Source: 0-14-0-80-60-11 sp049322355
GTDB taxonomy: Bacteria; Desulfobacterota; Desulfobaccia; Desulfobaccales; 0-14-0-80-60-11
Assembly: GCA_049322355.1 (NCBI GenBank)
Contig: JBMORG010000029.1
Span: 62,001 to 126,000, forward strand
Direction: 5' to 3'
Length of the DNA stretch: 64,000 nt
Below the pieces are notes generated by a model that was not told where the DNA came from, did not search any database, and saw nothing but the letters and a program-made list of their open reading frames with translations. Position 1 is the first letter of the stretch, and every line of letters begins with the position of its first letter. Below are positions 17,196 to 26,284 of the stretch, in pieces. The position numbers and the translations under genes were made by a program.

Positions 17196-18382
17196 GTGAT
17201 TAGGGAAAACATGGCCGCCAAGATATCCGTCAAGAAATATACCGGAGTTTATTACACAGAGTCCAGCATCAAGAAGTGGCGGGAGCGGCCGGATCGCTGC
17301 TGCTGGGTGAACTTTAAGGATGCCCACGGCAAGCTCCGCTGGGAGCGGTGCGACTGGGCATCGGAGGGCTGGACCCCGGAGGCCGCCCAGCGCCGTCGAT
17401 ATGAACTGCTGGAGGAAGATAGAGCCGGGTCCTACAAGCCCAAGCAGGAGCGCAAAGCCGACCTGCTCACTTTCGGGGAGCTCATGGAGGCCCACTACCC
17501 CCCTGGTCCCGGGAGAATAAGAAAAGGTTCGCCGGGGATTTTCACCTCTACCGTAACTGGCTAAAGCCCAGGCTAGCCGGGCGGACGCTGAAAAGCATCG
17601 CCCCGTTGGACCTGGAACGCCTGAAGAGAGATATGCGGGATGCCGGCAAGGCCGAGGCCACGGTCCGGCATGCCCTGGGACTGGTGCGCCAGGCTTTCAA
17701 CAAGGCGGTGGCGTGGCGCTTGTGGCAGGGCGAGAACCCCTGCCGGGGGGTGGCCTTTCCCTCCCCCAACAATGCCCGCCAGCGGTTCCTTAGTCCTGAA
17801 GAAGCGGCTAAACTACTGGAGGCCTTGCGCCAGCGCAGCCCCCAGGTTTACCACATCGCCGCCATGTCCCTTTATGGCGGCCTGCGCTTGGGAGAGGTTT
17901 TGGGGATAACCTGGTCCAACGTGGACTTGCAGAATGGCATTATCACCATCCTGGACGCCAAGAACAACACCTCCCGGGCCATCTTTATCACGGAACCCAT
18001 CCGCCGGGTCCTGGAAGAGCTGCCGAGCGGCCCTCCTGACGAACTGCTGTTCAAGGCCAGGACCGGGGTTCCCGTCCACTGGCTAAGCGCGACCTTTAGC
18101 CGGGTAGTTAGGACTCTGGGCCTAAACGAGGGCATCATTGATCGTCGAGAGAGGTTAAGTTTTCACACCTTGCGCCACACCTACGCCTCCTGGGCGGTGA
18201 TGGCCGGGGTCCCCCTTTACGTGGTAGGGAAAGCCCTTGGTCATAAAACCCTGGTCATGACGCAAAGATATGCCCATCTGGCCCCGGACAGCCATCGAAT
18301 AGTGTTTGAAGCGGTAGCCAAGAACCATAATGGATCAAACACAACGGATACGCCAACCGCTGAAACTGAGAGGAACAACTAA
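17196..18382 (+). pseudogene. int: Tyrosine recombinase/integrase of the island, frameshifted
   Basis: One integrase split over two frames. Codons from 17196 (or ATG 17211) give the N-terminal arm and SAM-like region up to LMEAHYP. After a run of six C at 17498-17503 the frame must shift by one base to continue as WSRENKKRFAGDFHLYRNWL and on to 18382. The catalytic domain is complete: YGGLRLGEVLGI (first Arg), HTLRHTYASW (His-x-x-Arg), LGHKTLVMTQRYAHL (final His and Tyr). One more C would restore a full protein of about 395 residues. It is the first gene inside the left attachment repeat. Confidence 0.85.
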
Positions 18383-19048
18383 TGATGAGATTATATCAAT
18401 GGATCAGCGGAAAGGAGTTGATGGAGAGGTGGCAAATTAATTCCCTTGGTCTTGTTGATATCGTTATTTATGAGAGATTACCAGTCTATGAACCTGATGG
18501 TAGGATCGTTGAAGATATTGAATATGAGTATGAGTATGAATACATTATCCGGGCTGGCCATCCCGATTTATTTCCTCTTCTACCTCCGCCTAAGAAAGAT
18601 AACCCATCGATTTATGATTTAATTTTCCCATCCAGAAGTCTATGATTATAAGATACCTGGTCCAAGTGTTTCCATCCCCCTGAATTATATACCTATGGCT
18701 GACAGGATTGGACAGCTAATGTTTAAGTTGATCGAAGTCGAGCGGTTTGAAAAAGAATTCAATATAAATTTGAACGGCCAATCTCTTAAGAAAGAAAGAA
18801 AAAAGACTAAGCTACAAATAGCCAGAGAAAAAGTAAGAGAGAAAGCTGGTGAACTCTGGAGCAAAAATGAATCAATTCCTATTGCCGACATGGTTGTAAG
18901 AGACGATATTACCCAAATAACTGAAAATGTTTGTGGAGATATGTTCGCTGAAAAAACTCTTCGTGATTGGATAAAGGATCTATGCCCCAACCGAAAACCA
19001 GGGAGGCGGCCTAAATCTACGAGGTCGACTAGGAAGACCGAAAGTTAG
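18382..19048 (+). pseudogene. Conserved island protein, frameshifted
   Basis: Two open frames that read as one protein. The first starts at ATG 18382, overlapping the integrase stop (TAATG), and contains WISGKELMERWQIN, an AlpA-like helix-turn-helix start, plus a Glu/Tyr repeat. It ends early at 18645. The second frame continues as PEVYDYKIPGPSVSIPLNYI, then MADRIGQLMFKLIEVERFEK, and ends at 19048 with a basic tail PNRKPGRRPKSTRSTRK. The one-base shift lies near 18623-18629 (AATTTTCCC). Function unknown; a DNA-binding regulator is plausible from the HTH-like start and basic tail. Confidence 0.6.
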
Positions 19049-19095
19049 CTATCTCTCCCTCAATCAAGGGAAAACAACTCTCTAAGAACATGAGG

Positions 19096-19127
19096 AAAAC
19101 TCCCGTGCATTTTTGGACGGGAGTTTT
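19096..19127 (+). terminator. Rho-independent terminator
   Basis: An 11-bp perfect stem (AAAACTCCCGT/ACGGGAGTTTT) with a ten-base loop and a T-run, just after the stop of the 18382-19048 reading frame. Its 5' arm plus loop recurs exactly 100 bp downstream. Confidence 0.7.
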
Positions 19128-19195
19128 TATTTTCCGGCTCTATTCCTCCCTCCAACTGCACGTAATTTCTATTTTTCAGCCTCTTTTCCCTTCAA

Positions 19196-19214
19196 AAAAC
19201 TCCCGTGCATTTTT
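19196..19214. repeat. Second copy of 19-bp direct repeat
   Basis: AAAACTCCCGTGCATTTTT occurs at 19096-19114 and again at 19196-19214, exactly 100 bp apart, immediately upstream of the excisionase-like and primase genes. The second copy lacks the matching 3' arm, so it is not a terminator. It may be a regulatory or replication repeat. Confidence 0.5.
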
Positions 19215-19306
19215 TCGAAAACAGTTTTCCAAACTTCCAGGGGAATTTTCTTGTTAAACCAGCGCTTTATACTGACAGCAGAGTTCATTAAACACCGGAG
19301 GTGGTC

Positions 19307-19513
19307 ATGGAATTATTAACGCGTTCAGCACTGGCCGAAAGATGGCAGACCTCAATCCGCACGGTGGACAGAAGGCGGCAGATCGGGCTCATTCCATGGG
19401 TTGATCTTTCCGGAGGGAAAGGTAGTCGTCCCATAGTACGTTTCAGACTTAACGATGTAGAAGATTTTGAAAGAAGAGTCCTCCAAAATCCCCTCGCTGA
19501 GATAAATGAATGA
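19307..19513 (+). CDS. AlpA/excisionase-type DNA-binding protein
   Basis: A 68-residue protein with a MerR/AlpA-like winged-helix start (LLTRSALAERWQTSIRTVDR) and the usual RPIVRFRLNDVEDFERR ending, in which the wing and DVEDFE signature are typical of helix-turn-helix excisionases and phage regulators. The ATG at 19307 has a GGAGGTGG site; a GTG two codons upstream overlaps that site and is less likely. It overlaps the primase start by eight bases, so both are translated together. It probably controls excision or expression of the island. Confidence 0.75.
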   Translation: MELLTRSALAERWQTSIRTVDRRRQIGLIPWVDLSGGKGSRPIVRFRLNDVEDFERRVLQNPLAEINE

Positions 19514-22010
19514 AATTAAACAGGATGAGGCCCTCATTTACGCTATGGATAATCTCGAAGCTGCCTTAAAGTATGCTGCTCTTGGCTGGCCGGTCTTCCC
19601 CGTCTGGTGGCCGGAGAACGGCGGCTGCGCCTGCGGGAAGCCGGATTGCAGTAAACCTGGCAAGCATCCCCTGGGAAAACTCGTTCCAAAAGGCAGAAAT
19701 AATGCCACCACTGACCCCAAAATAATCAGTGGCTGGTGGAAACAATATCCCCAGGCCAACGTGGCCATTGTCACCGGGCCAGAGAGCGGCCTGCTGGCGG
19801 TGGATGTGGATCCCCGTAACGGGGGCGAGGCGTCCTGGAAGAAGATCACAGCCGAAGTCGGTACACTCCCCCTGACCTCCACTTCCAGGACTGGAGGCGG
19901 AGGATGGCACCATGTGCTGCTGCAAAATGGTAATAACATCAAATCCGCAGTTCTGACCGGATACCCCGGGATCGACATCAAGGCTAAAGGCGGAAGCATC
20001 GTCGCCCCACCTTCCCTTCATATCTCCGGGCAGAGATATTCCTGGCAGATATCTCCCGATTCAGCCCCGCCAGCCCAGTGCCCACAATGGCTTCTGAGCC
20101 TGGTAACCTCCAACGGCAGCCGAGCCCAAAAGTCAAAAGCCCCTGACGATGATGTCATCAGCGAGAACCAGCGGAATGCCACCCTCACCAGTCTGGCCGG
20201 TGCCATGCGTCAGCGCGGCATGACAGTGGAAGAAATTGAGGCGGCCCTGTTGGCGGTAAACGTCAGGCGGTGTAAGCCTCCACTCGCCGAGAGCGAGGTG
20301 CGCCAAATCGCTAAAAGCGTGGGACGCTATAAGCCGGGTGAGCAAAGTGGAGAAAAGAAGCGGAAACCCAGCCAGGCCGAATTGCTCCTCCTGTCAGCGG
20401 CTGATGCCGAACTCTGGCATACCACTGACTTTGTCTGCTACGCCACTGTCCAAGTCGACGACCACAAAGAAAACTGGCAAATCCGATCGAAGGGGTTCAG
20501 GCGTTGGCTGCTTCGACGTTTTTATAAGGCGCATGGCAAGGCTCCCGGTGCACAGGCGGTACATGATGCTTTGGGGGTCCTGGAGGCCCGGGCCCAGTTC
20601 GAAGGTCAGGAGTACGAAGTCCATGTCAGAGTCGCACATGCCGAGGATGCCATTTATATCGATTTGTGTGACGACAAATGGCGCGCCTTGAAGGTCACTT
20701 CGCAGATGTGGGAGGTGGTGGTCCACCCGCCCGTGAAATTCCGTCGCTCCAAGGGGATGGCAGCGTTGCCTCTCCCCCAGCAGGGTGGCAGTCTAAAAGA
20801 ACTGCGGCGTTTTTTAAATGTCAAGTCAGAGGGGTGTTGGCGCCTGTTCATGGCCATCCTGATCGCCGCTTTCTCCCCGGGCCCCTATCCTATTCTGGCG
20901 CTTCAGGGTGAGCAGGGAGCGGCGAAGACTACGGCCGCCAGATTACTGAAAGCGCTTCTTGATCCCAACACGACGCCCCTGCGGAGCGTCCCCAAAGAGG
21001 TTCGGGACTTAATGATCGCCGCCAACAATTCCTGGTGTCTCACTTTTGATAACTTGAGCACCCTGCCGGACTGGCTCACAGATGCCTTTTGCCGGCTATC
21101 CACAGGCGGGGGTTTCGGAACACGGGAGCTCTACACCGACGCCGAAGAATGTCTCTTTGAGTCCATGCGCCCGGTAGTCCTTAACGGCATCACTTCGCTG
21201 GTAACCAAGCAAGACCTGGCTGACCGGGCCGTAATTATCGATCTCCCTCAAATAGAAGATAAGGACAGGCTCCCTGAGAAGGTATTTTGGCAGGAATTTG
21301 AGAAAGCCAGACCCCGCATCCTGGGGGCCCTTTTGGACACGGTAGTTGGAAGCCTGGCGAACCATGATCGGGTGCGCCTTGACGCCCTGCCCCGCATGGC
21401 CGACTTCGCCATCTGGGTTACAGCCGCGGAGCCTGCCCTGGGCTGGCCGTCAGGAAGCTTTCTGGAGGCTTATACCGGCAACCGCAATGCGGTGGTGGAG
21501 CAGAGCCTGGAAGCTGACCAGGTGGCGGTAGCTTTACGTTTCCTTATGGCCGAGCGAGATTCCTGGCAGGGTAATGCCTCGGCCCTGCTTGAGGCTTTGG
21601 AGATGCTAATCCCTGAATCCACCAAGCGAAGCAAGCCTTGGCCCAAGGCGGCCCACATCCTCTCCAACCGATTGAAACGGGCTTCCACCTTCCTCCGGAA
21701 GGTGGGGCTGGAGGTGGAATTCTCAAAATCAGGCGACCGGAAGATAACAATTAGAAAAGGTAGCGAAAAAAGCGTCCAAAGCGCCCAAAGCGCCCAAGGG
21801 CAGGAGGAATCTGAAAATCCGCCGGACGCTTCCGAGGACGCTTCCCCGGACTGGGACGCTTCCAGCGTCCACCCGGACGCTTCGCAGAATGAAGCGTCCA
21901 GCGGAAACGATAAAGAAATCAGGCAGATGGACGCTCAGGACGCTTCGGACGCTGAATTCCCTTCTAATTCTATATCGGGGGAGGACGACCTCCTGGAGGG
22001 CAAGATATGA
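19506..22010 (+). CDS. Bifunctional primase-polymerase / helicase-like replication protein
   Basis: An 834-residue element replication protein. Residues about 18-200 are a prim-pol (AEP) domain with a Cys-rich CACGKPDCSKPGKHP insert, the catalytic-site VDVDPRNGG and the later GWHHVLLQ segment. Residues about 220-285 form a primase C-terminal helical domain (LTSLAGAMRQRGMTVEEIE). Residues about 450-620 form an ATPase with Walker A GEQGAAKTT and a Walker B-like WCLTFDNLS. The last 75 residues are a low-complexity Asp-Ala-Ser tail encoded by repeated GGACGCTTC units. It is likely to start replication of the island. Confidence 0.85.
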   Translation: MNEIKQDEALIYAMDNLEAALKYAALGWPVFPVWWPENGGCACGKPDCSKPGKHPLGKLVPKGRNNATTDPKIISGWWKQYPQANVAIVTGPESGLLAVDVDPRNGGEASWKKITAEVGTLPLTSTSRTGGGGWHHVLLQNGNNIKSAVLTGYPGIDIKAKGGSIVAPPSLHISGQRYSWQISPDSAPPAQCPQWLLSLVTSNGSRAQKSKAPDDDVISENQRNATLTSLAGAMRQRGMTVEEIEAALLAVNVRRCKPPLAESEVRQIAKSVGRYKPGEQSGEKKRKPSQAELLLLSAADAELWHTTDFVCYATVQVDDHKENWQIRSKGFRRWLLRRFYKAHGKAPGAQAVHDALGVLEARAQFEGQEYEVHVRVAHAEDAIYIDLCDDKWRALKVTSQMWEVVVHPPVKFRRSKGMAALPLPQQGGSLKELRRFLNVKSEGCWRLFMAILIAAFSPGPYPILALQGEQGAAKTTAARLLKALLDPNTTPLRSVPKEVRDLMIAANNSWCLTFDNLSTLPDWLTDAFCRLSTGGGFGTRELYTDAEECLFESMRPVVLNGITSLVTKQDLADRAVIIDLPQIEDKDRLPEKVFWQEFEKARPRILGALLDTVVGSLANHDRVRLDALPRMADFAIWVTAAEPALGWPSGSFLEAYTGNRNAVVEQSLEADQVAVALRFLMAERDSWQGNASALLEALEMLIPESTKRSKPWPKAAHILSNRLKRASTFLRKVGLEVEFSKSGDRKITIRKGSEKSVQSAQSAQGQEESENPPDASEDASPDWDASSVHPDASQNEASSGNDKEIRQMDAQDASDAEFPSNSISGEDDLLEGKI

Positions 22011-22329
22011 AACCTGGAGAAGCAGTGATGAAGCTGACGGCTCTGGGTTATCGCTTTGAGGCGGCGGGGGAGCGGCTGCGCTGGCGTTTTGAAGGCCAGG
22101 GCAAACCCGATCCCGGCCAGGTGCGGCCTCTCCTGCAATTGGTAAAAGAGTGCGGGGCGAGGTGTTGTTCTTTCTGCGGTGTTATTGCCAAAAATGCGGA
22201 GGGACGATGTTCATCCCTGACCTCGAGGGACGAGACCTGTGCGCGGCTTGCGACTGGGACTCACTCATTGAATTATACCCTGGACTGAAGAACAACTCTG
22301 GGCCTGCCAGCCAACTTGTGAAGGGCTAG
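22007..22329 (+). pseudogene. Zinc-ribbon small protein, frameshifted
   Basis: The ATG overlaps the primase stop (ATGA). The first frame gives MKPGEAVMKLTALGYRFEAA and DPGQVRPLLQLVKECG. After a run of four G at 22154-22157 the sensible protein continues in the next frame as EVLFFLRCYCQKCGGTMF and RDLCAACDWDSLIELYPGL, a four-cysteine zinc ribbon, to TAG at 22327. One extra G would restore it to about 107 residues. The unshifted frame ends at 22288 without the ribbon. A small partner of the primase is likely from the overlap; the role is unknown. Confidence 0.65.
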
Positions 22330-22348
22330 CAGGCAAGCTGCATCCACC

Positions 22349-22969
22349 GTGGCAAGGGTCAAAAGAGTGAACCCAAGACCGAAAAACGGCAAGAGGATGG
22401 GGGGAGCATTGAAAAAAGCAGGGAAGAATACAATAAAGGATAAGCATCTCAGGGGAATAAAATTTTCCCCCGCCCGATGTAAGGAAGCGGACAAAGCGGT
22501 AAGTTCCCCTGATACCGAGGGTAAATTCCTGGGGACCGCGGACATGGAACTGCAATATCAGTTTATGGCGCAATCCTGGGGTGCCATGGGGCTCACTGAA
22601 GAGGACCTTAAAAAGGAAATGGAGAAATACTTTAACCGGGTCCATGCCGCCATCGCCGGGATTAATCCGGTAAACGAAGTTGAGGCCATGTTGGCCGTGC
22701 AGACAATCGCCGCTCACAACATGGCCATGGAGTTTTCTCGCCGGGCCATGCATAAACAGCAATGCAGCGAGGGGGTCGATGTCAATGTCACCCGGGCCAC
22801 CCAGTTCATGAAAATCTTTTTGGACCAGGTGGAGTGCCTCAAGAAGCTCAAGGGAAAGACATCGCATCAGAAAGTCACGGTCGAGCACGTGCATGTCCAT
22901 CAGGGCGCCCAGGCCGTAGTGGGGGTAATTGCTCCCAGGGGGAGGGGGAGGAGGAGGGGTGAAAGCTGA
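22349..22969 (+). CDS. Conserved mobile-element protein, unknown (VTVEHVHVH type)
   Basis: A 206-residue protein with a basic N-terminus, a helical middle (EAMLAVQTIAAHNMAMEFSR) and the distinctive QKVTVEHVHVHQGAQAVVG near the C-terminus, followed by an Arg/Gly-rich end. Proteins with this HVHVH motif recur in proteobacterial mobile regions, usually directly before a gene for an HGG-STGP protein, as here. I know no function for them. The start codon used is GTG or an inner Met; the reading frame is clear. Confidence 0.65.
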   Translation: MARVKRVNPRPKNGKRMGGALKKAGKNTIKDKHLRGIKFSPARCKEADKAVSSPDTEGKFLGTADMELQYQFMAQSWGAMGLTEEDLKKEMEKYFNRVHAAIAGINPVNEVEAMLAVQTIAAHNMAMEFSRRAMHKQQCSEGVDVNVTRATQFMKIFLDQVECLKKLKGKTSHQKVTVEHVHVHQGAQAVVGVIAPRGRGRRRGES

Positions 22970-23291
22970 AAATGAGGGACAACCCCATGAACAGCGGCGC
23001 AGGGGATGTCTAAGAAACGGCAACCCTGGGGGTGATTTCACCAAGGCGCCCCGATGCGGCGCCAAAACCAGGCGGGGAACTCCTTGCCGGGCCCCGGCCA
23101 TGAAGCAGAGTCGGCGTTGTAGACTACACGGCGGCCAAAGCACCGGTCCCCGTACCCGTGAAGGTCTGGAACGCATGCGGCAATCAAAAATCAAGCACGG
23201 CCGATACACCAAGGAAATGAAGGCCGCAATTCAACGCCTCAAGATTTTCAGGGCCACCCTCGCCAGACTAAAAAAGGATGCACCCAGGTAG
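22959..23291 (+). CDS. HGG-STGP motif mobile-element protein
   Basis: About 110 residues starting at GTG 22959 behind a GGAGGAGGAGGGG site and overlapping the previous gene by 11 bases. It contains CGAKTRRGTPCRAPAM, RRCRLHGGQSTGPRTREG and KIKHGRYTKEMK, a conserved Cys/His pattern probably binding zinc. The pair with the upstream HVHVH gene is common in prophage-like regions of Proteobacteria. DNA handling is plausible; the function is not established. Confidence 0.7.
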   Translation: MKAENEGQPHEQRRRGCLRNGNPGGDFTKAPRCGAKTRRGTPCRAPAMKQSRRCRLHGGQSTGPRTREGLERMRQSKIKHGRYTKEMKAAIQRLKIFRATLARLKKDAPR

Positions 23292-23314
23292 CACCACAAC
23301 CTCACCCGACGAGC

Positions 23315-24232
23315 TCAGGCTGCCTGCCGAAGCTTCTCCTCCCGAAAAATCAGCTCATACTCCAATGGACTCTTATAGCCTAAAGCCGAGTGCAGGTACT
23401 CTTTATTGTAGAAGCCTATCCAGGCTGCGAGCTTCTCTCTGGCTTCTTCCAGACCGGCAAACTCCTCCAGCCATAGGAGCTCTTCCTTCAAGGTTCGCAT
23501 AAACCGCTCCGTTTCGGCGTTGCCTTTGGGGTTGTTAAAGCTGGTAAATATCTGTTCGATATCCAGGGTGGCGGTCACCTTCAAGAAAGACCTGGAGGTC
23601 GGCTGACAGCCGTTGTCTGACACCAGCTTGAGACCCTGGCCCCGCACTCCTTGAGAAAACTCCTGCAACACCGCTTCTTCCAGAGCCTCGCACCATTCCT
23701 GGGTGCGGCAGCGACAGGATAACTGCCAGCCGACTACCTTGCGGCTGAACCAGTCCAGGACAATCACCAGGTAAGCCCAACCCAGGCCCGGAATGAAGAA
23801 CTTGGTCATGTCGATGCCCCAAAACTGACCGGGCCGTTGGGCTCGGGGCTTACGACCTGCCGGTTGGCGCTTGGCCTGGTATCGTTTCTGCGGCACCAGG
23901 AGTCCGTTTTCCTTCATCAGACGATAGACCCGTTTGTGGCCCACCGGTAAATCCTCCCGGTATTTCAACCAGGCCCGCACCCGGCGATAGCCCCAAAACG
24001 GATGCCGCAGTTTGATCCCCTGGATGCTGGCCAAAATCTGTCCATCACCTGCGGGGTCTCGGCTTCCCAGATATTTGCGGTCTGGGAAGCCGGACCCCGC
24101 CTGCCGCCACCGGTAGAAACCGGAGCGACTTACGCCCACAGTTTCACAGATGGCCTGGATCTGGTAACCTGCTTGCCACAGCTCGGAGGCTACAGCATAT
24201 CTCTCCGGATTTACTCGGTAATTTTTTTTAAA
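23315..24232 (-). CDS. IS3-family transposase OrfB (DDE integrase)
   Basis: The catalytic part of the transposase, about 305 residues after the slip site. It has an HTH_21-like start (QAICETVGVSRSGFYRWRQAG), then a retroviral-type integrase core with the first Asp in FWGIDMTKFF, the second in KLVSDNGCQPTS and the Glu in NPKGNAETERFMRTLKEE, and the family ending YLHSALGYKSPLEYE. It is intact in this copy. No good independent start is seen, which fits expression by frameshifting from orfA. Confidence 0.9.
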   Translation of the reverse strand, partial: FKKNYRVNPERYAVASELWQAGYQIQAICETVGVSRSGFYRWRQAGSGFPDRKYLGSRDPAGDGQILASIQGIKLRHPFWGYRRVRAWLKYREDLPVGHKRVYRLMKENGLLVPQKRYQAKRQPAGRKPRAQRPGQFWGIDMTKFFIPGLGWAYLVIVLDWFSRKVVGWQLSCRCRTQEWCEALEEAVLQEFSQGVRGQGLKLVSDNGCQPTSRSFLKVTATLDIEQIFTSFNNPKGNAETERFMRTLKEELLWLEEFAGLEEAREKLAAWIGFYNKEYLHSALGYKSPLEYELIFREEKLRQAA

Positions 24233-24507
24233 ATCTCGATCTTCACCGCCTGTTTGCCTATGATCCGTTCCAGTTCGGCAATCCTGGCCTTCCCGGCGGC
24301 TTCGGGACCAGAGCCGTTTCGAGAGGCCAAAGCCCGACTCCCTGCTTCTAAAAACTTGTCTCGCCAACGATAGTAAAGACTCTCGCTGATCTGGTACTTA
24401 CGGCAGATATCCGCCACGGAGCTCTCGCCCTTGAGCCCCTCCAGGACCGCCGCCATCTTGGTTTCTGGATCAATCTCCCGGCGTTTCATACGCACCCCCT
24501 GAGACAT
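24211..24507 (-). CDS. IS3-family transposase OrfA
   Basis: A 98-residue helix-turn-helix protein that binds the ends of the insertion sequence (KMAAVLEGLKGESSVADI, YQISESLYYRWRDKFLEAG, then a leucine-zipper-like ELERIIGKQAVKIEILKK). An alternative ATG lies six codons in (MKRREIDPE). It ends just after a run of eight A on the minus strand (T8 at 24232-24239 region of the plus strand), the expected site for -1 slippage into orfB to give the fused transposase. Confidence 0.9.
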   Translation of the reverse strand: MSQGVRMKRREIDPETKMAAVLEGLKGESSVADICRKYQISESLYYRWRDKFLEAGSRALASRNGSGPEAAGKARIAELERIIGKQAVKIEILKKITE

Positions 24508-24671
24508 TATACTCGTTTAGCTCCGTGTCTCAGTCTGCAGGGGAGCAGTATAGAGCAGCCTCTTTCCTCCAAAATATGTCCTGAAAAAGGGGTCTTGCAA
24601 GAAACCCTAATCTGCCGGATAATCCTCTTTAAAACCGCTTCACAGCGGCGGAAATTTTTGCAGAGAATTTC

Positions 24672-26180
24672 ATGCCCCCATTCTTCCAAACCGAACTCAG
24701 TCTGCCGGCGAAAAGGGAAATGCAGCGACTGGCGCAGGATTACGTGCGGGGTCTGGCGCAACTGGCCGCGCTGCCGGAAGACCAGGGGGAATCACTTGCC
24801 CTGGCGGTTTGGGAGGCCTGCCGGAATGCCATCGAGCACGCCTTTGCAGATGAGGATTCCGGCATTCTGAAACTGACGGGAGAGTTGACGGACGCGGCCT
24901 TGACCATGTCCATTCGTGATCAGGGTCTGCCTTTCTACCAGACTCGAGTATTGAGTTCGCCCAGTTTCGAAAGCCCAGCCGCAGTAAGCCGGGTATCGCC
25001 CGCCATCCACCAATGCTTTGACGAAGTGCGGTGGATATACCACGGGGTAGAGGGCAACGAGTTGCGTCTCACCAAACACCTGAGAAAGTTCTGCCCCCTG
25101 TTAACCCCAGAAAGTGAATTCACCGGCCTCCGGACCGAAGCGGTCCAGCCGGCGGCCCCTGGCGATTACACCATCCGGCCACTGCGTCCGGGAGACGGCC
25201 TCCAGGTCACCCGGTTAATCTACCGCGTTTATGGCTATAGTTACCCCCGCGAAGACTTCTATTATCCGGACTGGATCAACCACAACGTTGCCACCGGGCG
25301 GCTGGTGGGGGTGGTGGCATTAGCCACCGGTGGCGAAATTGTCGGTCATGAGGCATTGTTGCGGCAGGACATGGGTCCACTGGGGGAATTGGGCGTTATG
25401 GCGGTAGCGCCGACCCACCGGGGCCACGAGCTTCACAAACTAATGGGGGACCGCCTCCAGGAAGAGATTGAGCGGGTTGGGCTGATCGGTCTGTTCGGCG
25501 AGGCGGTGACTATCCACACCATCAGCCAGGAGGCCAGCGAAATCCGGGGCCTCCACGTCACCGCCATCCATCTCCTGGACGTGCAAGCGCATTTTAAAAC
25601 GCTAACCCAGCGGCGCCCCCCCTCCAGCCAATGGGAAAACGAAGCGGAGCCCGGGCTTCAGCGGATAACCACGGTCCTTTATTTCAAATACTCATTGCCA
25701 CCAGGCCCCAAAGCTATCTGCGCTCTCCCCCGGCACCGGGAGATGCTGGCGAAGCTCTATGAGAACCTGGGGGTGAAGGTGCAATTTCTAAAGGGAAGCC
25801 ACCCCACGGGGCCCGGGGAATTAAAGGTTCATTACGACCAGGCCCTTGGCGTCGGCACCATCCAGGTGAACCGCATCGGCAACGATACCCTGCCGGAGAT
25901 TTCCCAGGCGCGACAGGACCTCTGCAACATGGTGGGAGCCAAGGTGGTGGGACTCTTACTGCCCCTGGCGCAAGGCGGCGGGCCCTATCTGTGTGAAGCC
26001 GCCGAAGCGGAAGGCTTCTTCTTCTCCGGCGTCCTGCCGCACTTCGCCCCGGACGGGGACTTTCTGCGACTCCAGCACCTTAACGCCGAATTGGACCCGG
26101 CGACCATCCACCTTTACTCTCCTTTTGCCAAGGAACTTCTCGCCTATATCCTCCAGGAAAAGGAGCGGGTGGGCCAATAA
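24672..26180 (+). CDS. HATPase (RsbW-like) - GNAT fusion protein
   Basis: A 502-residue protein with an unusual order. Residues about 1-140 resemble an anti-sigma-factor kinase-type ATPase (LALAVWEACRNAIEHAFADE is the N box, then IRDQGLPF as the G1-like segment). Residues about 158-330 form a GNAT acetyltransferase domain (YTIRPLRPGDGLQVTRLIYR, VMAVAPTHRGHELHKLMG). A third part to the end has a repeated layout that could be a degenerate second acyltransferase. It could be a regulator that senses nucleotide and acetylates a partner. It faces the D-lactate dehydrogenase gene convergently and has no clear operon partner. Confidence 0.75.
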   Translation: MPPFFQTELSLPAKREMQRLAQDYVRGLAQLAALPEDQGESLALAVWEACRNAIEHAFADEDSGILKLTGELTDAALTMSIRDQGLPFYQTRVLSSPSFESPAAVSRVSPAIHQCFDEVRWIYHGVEGNELRLTKHLRKFCPLLTPESEFTGLRTEAVQPAAPGDYTIRPLRPGDGLQVTRLIYRVYGYSYPREDFYYPDWINHNVATGRLVGVVALATGGEIVGHEALLRQDMGPLGELGVMAVAPTHRGHELHKLMGDRLQEEIERVGLIGLFGEAVTIHTISQEASEIRGLHVTAIHLLDVQAHFKTLTQRRPPSSQWENEAEPGLQRITTVLYFKYSLPPGPKAICALPRHREMLAKLYENLGVKVQFLKGSHPTGPGELKVHYDQALGVGTIQVNRIGNDTLPEISQARQDLCNMVGAKVVGLLLPLAQGGGPYLCEAAEAEGFFFSGVLPHFAPDGDFLRLQHLNAELDPATIHLYSPFAKELLAYILQEKERVGQ

Positions 26181-26284
26181 AACCGTTTTTCGCCGATGAG
26201 GCTGCTGCTTTCTGTCAGCCTACCGAGCTTTAATGAAGGTCAGCCGATCACGCCAAACAGCCTCTGCCAGGGTAGCCGCAAGGA

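Larger units (their letters stand above)
23300..24535 (-). mobile_element. IS3-family insertion sequence
   Basis: Two overlapping transposase frames (orfA 24211-24507, orfB to 23315) in the standard IS3 arrangement. The limits are approximate: I could not align terminal inverted repeats with confidence. On the right edge TGAGACA at 24502-24508 and TGTCTCA at 24528-24534 form an inverted pair. It inserted between the HGG-STGP gene and the HATPase-GNAT gene. Confidence 0.75.
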
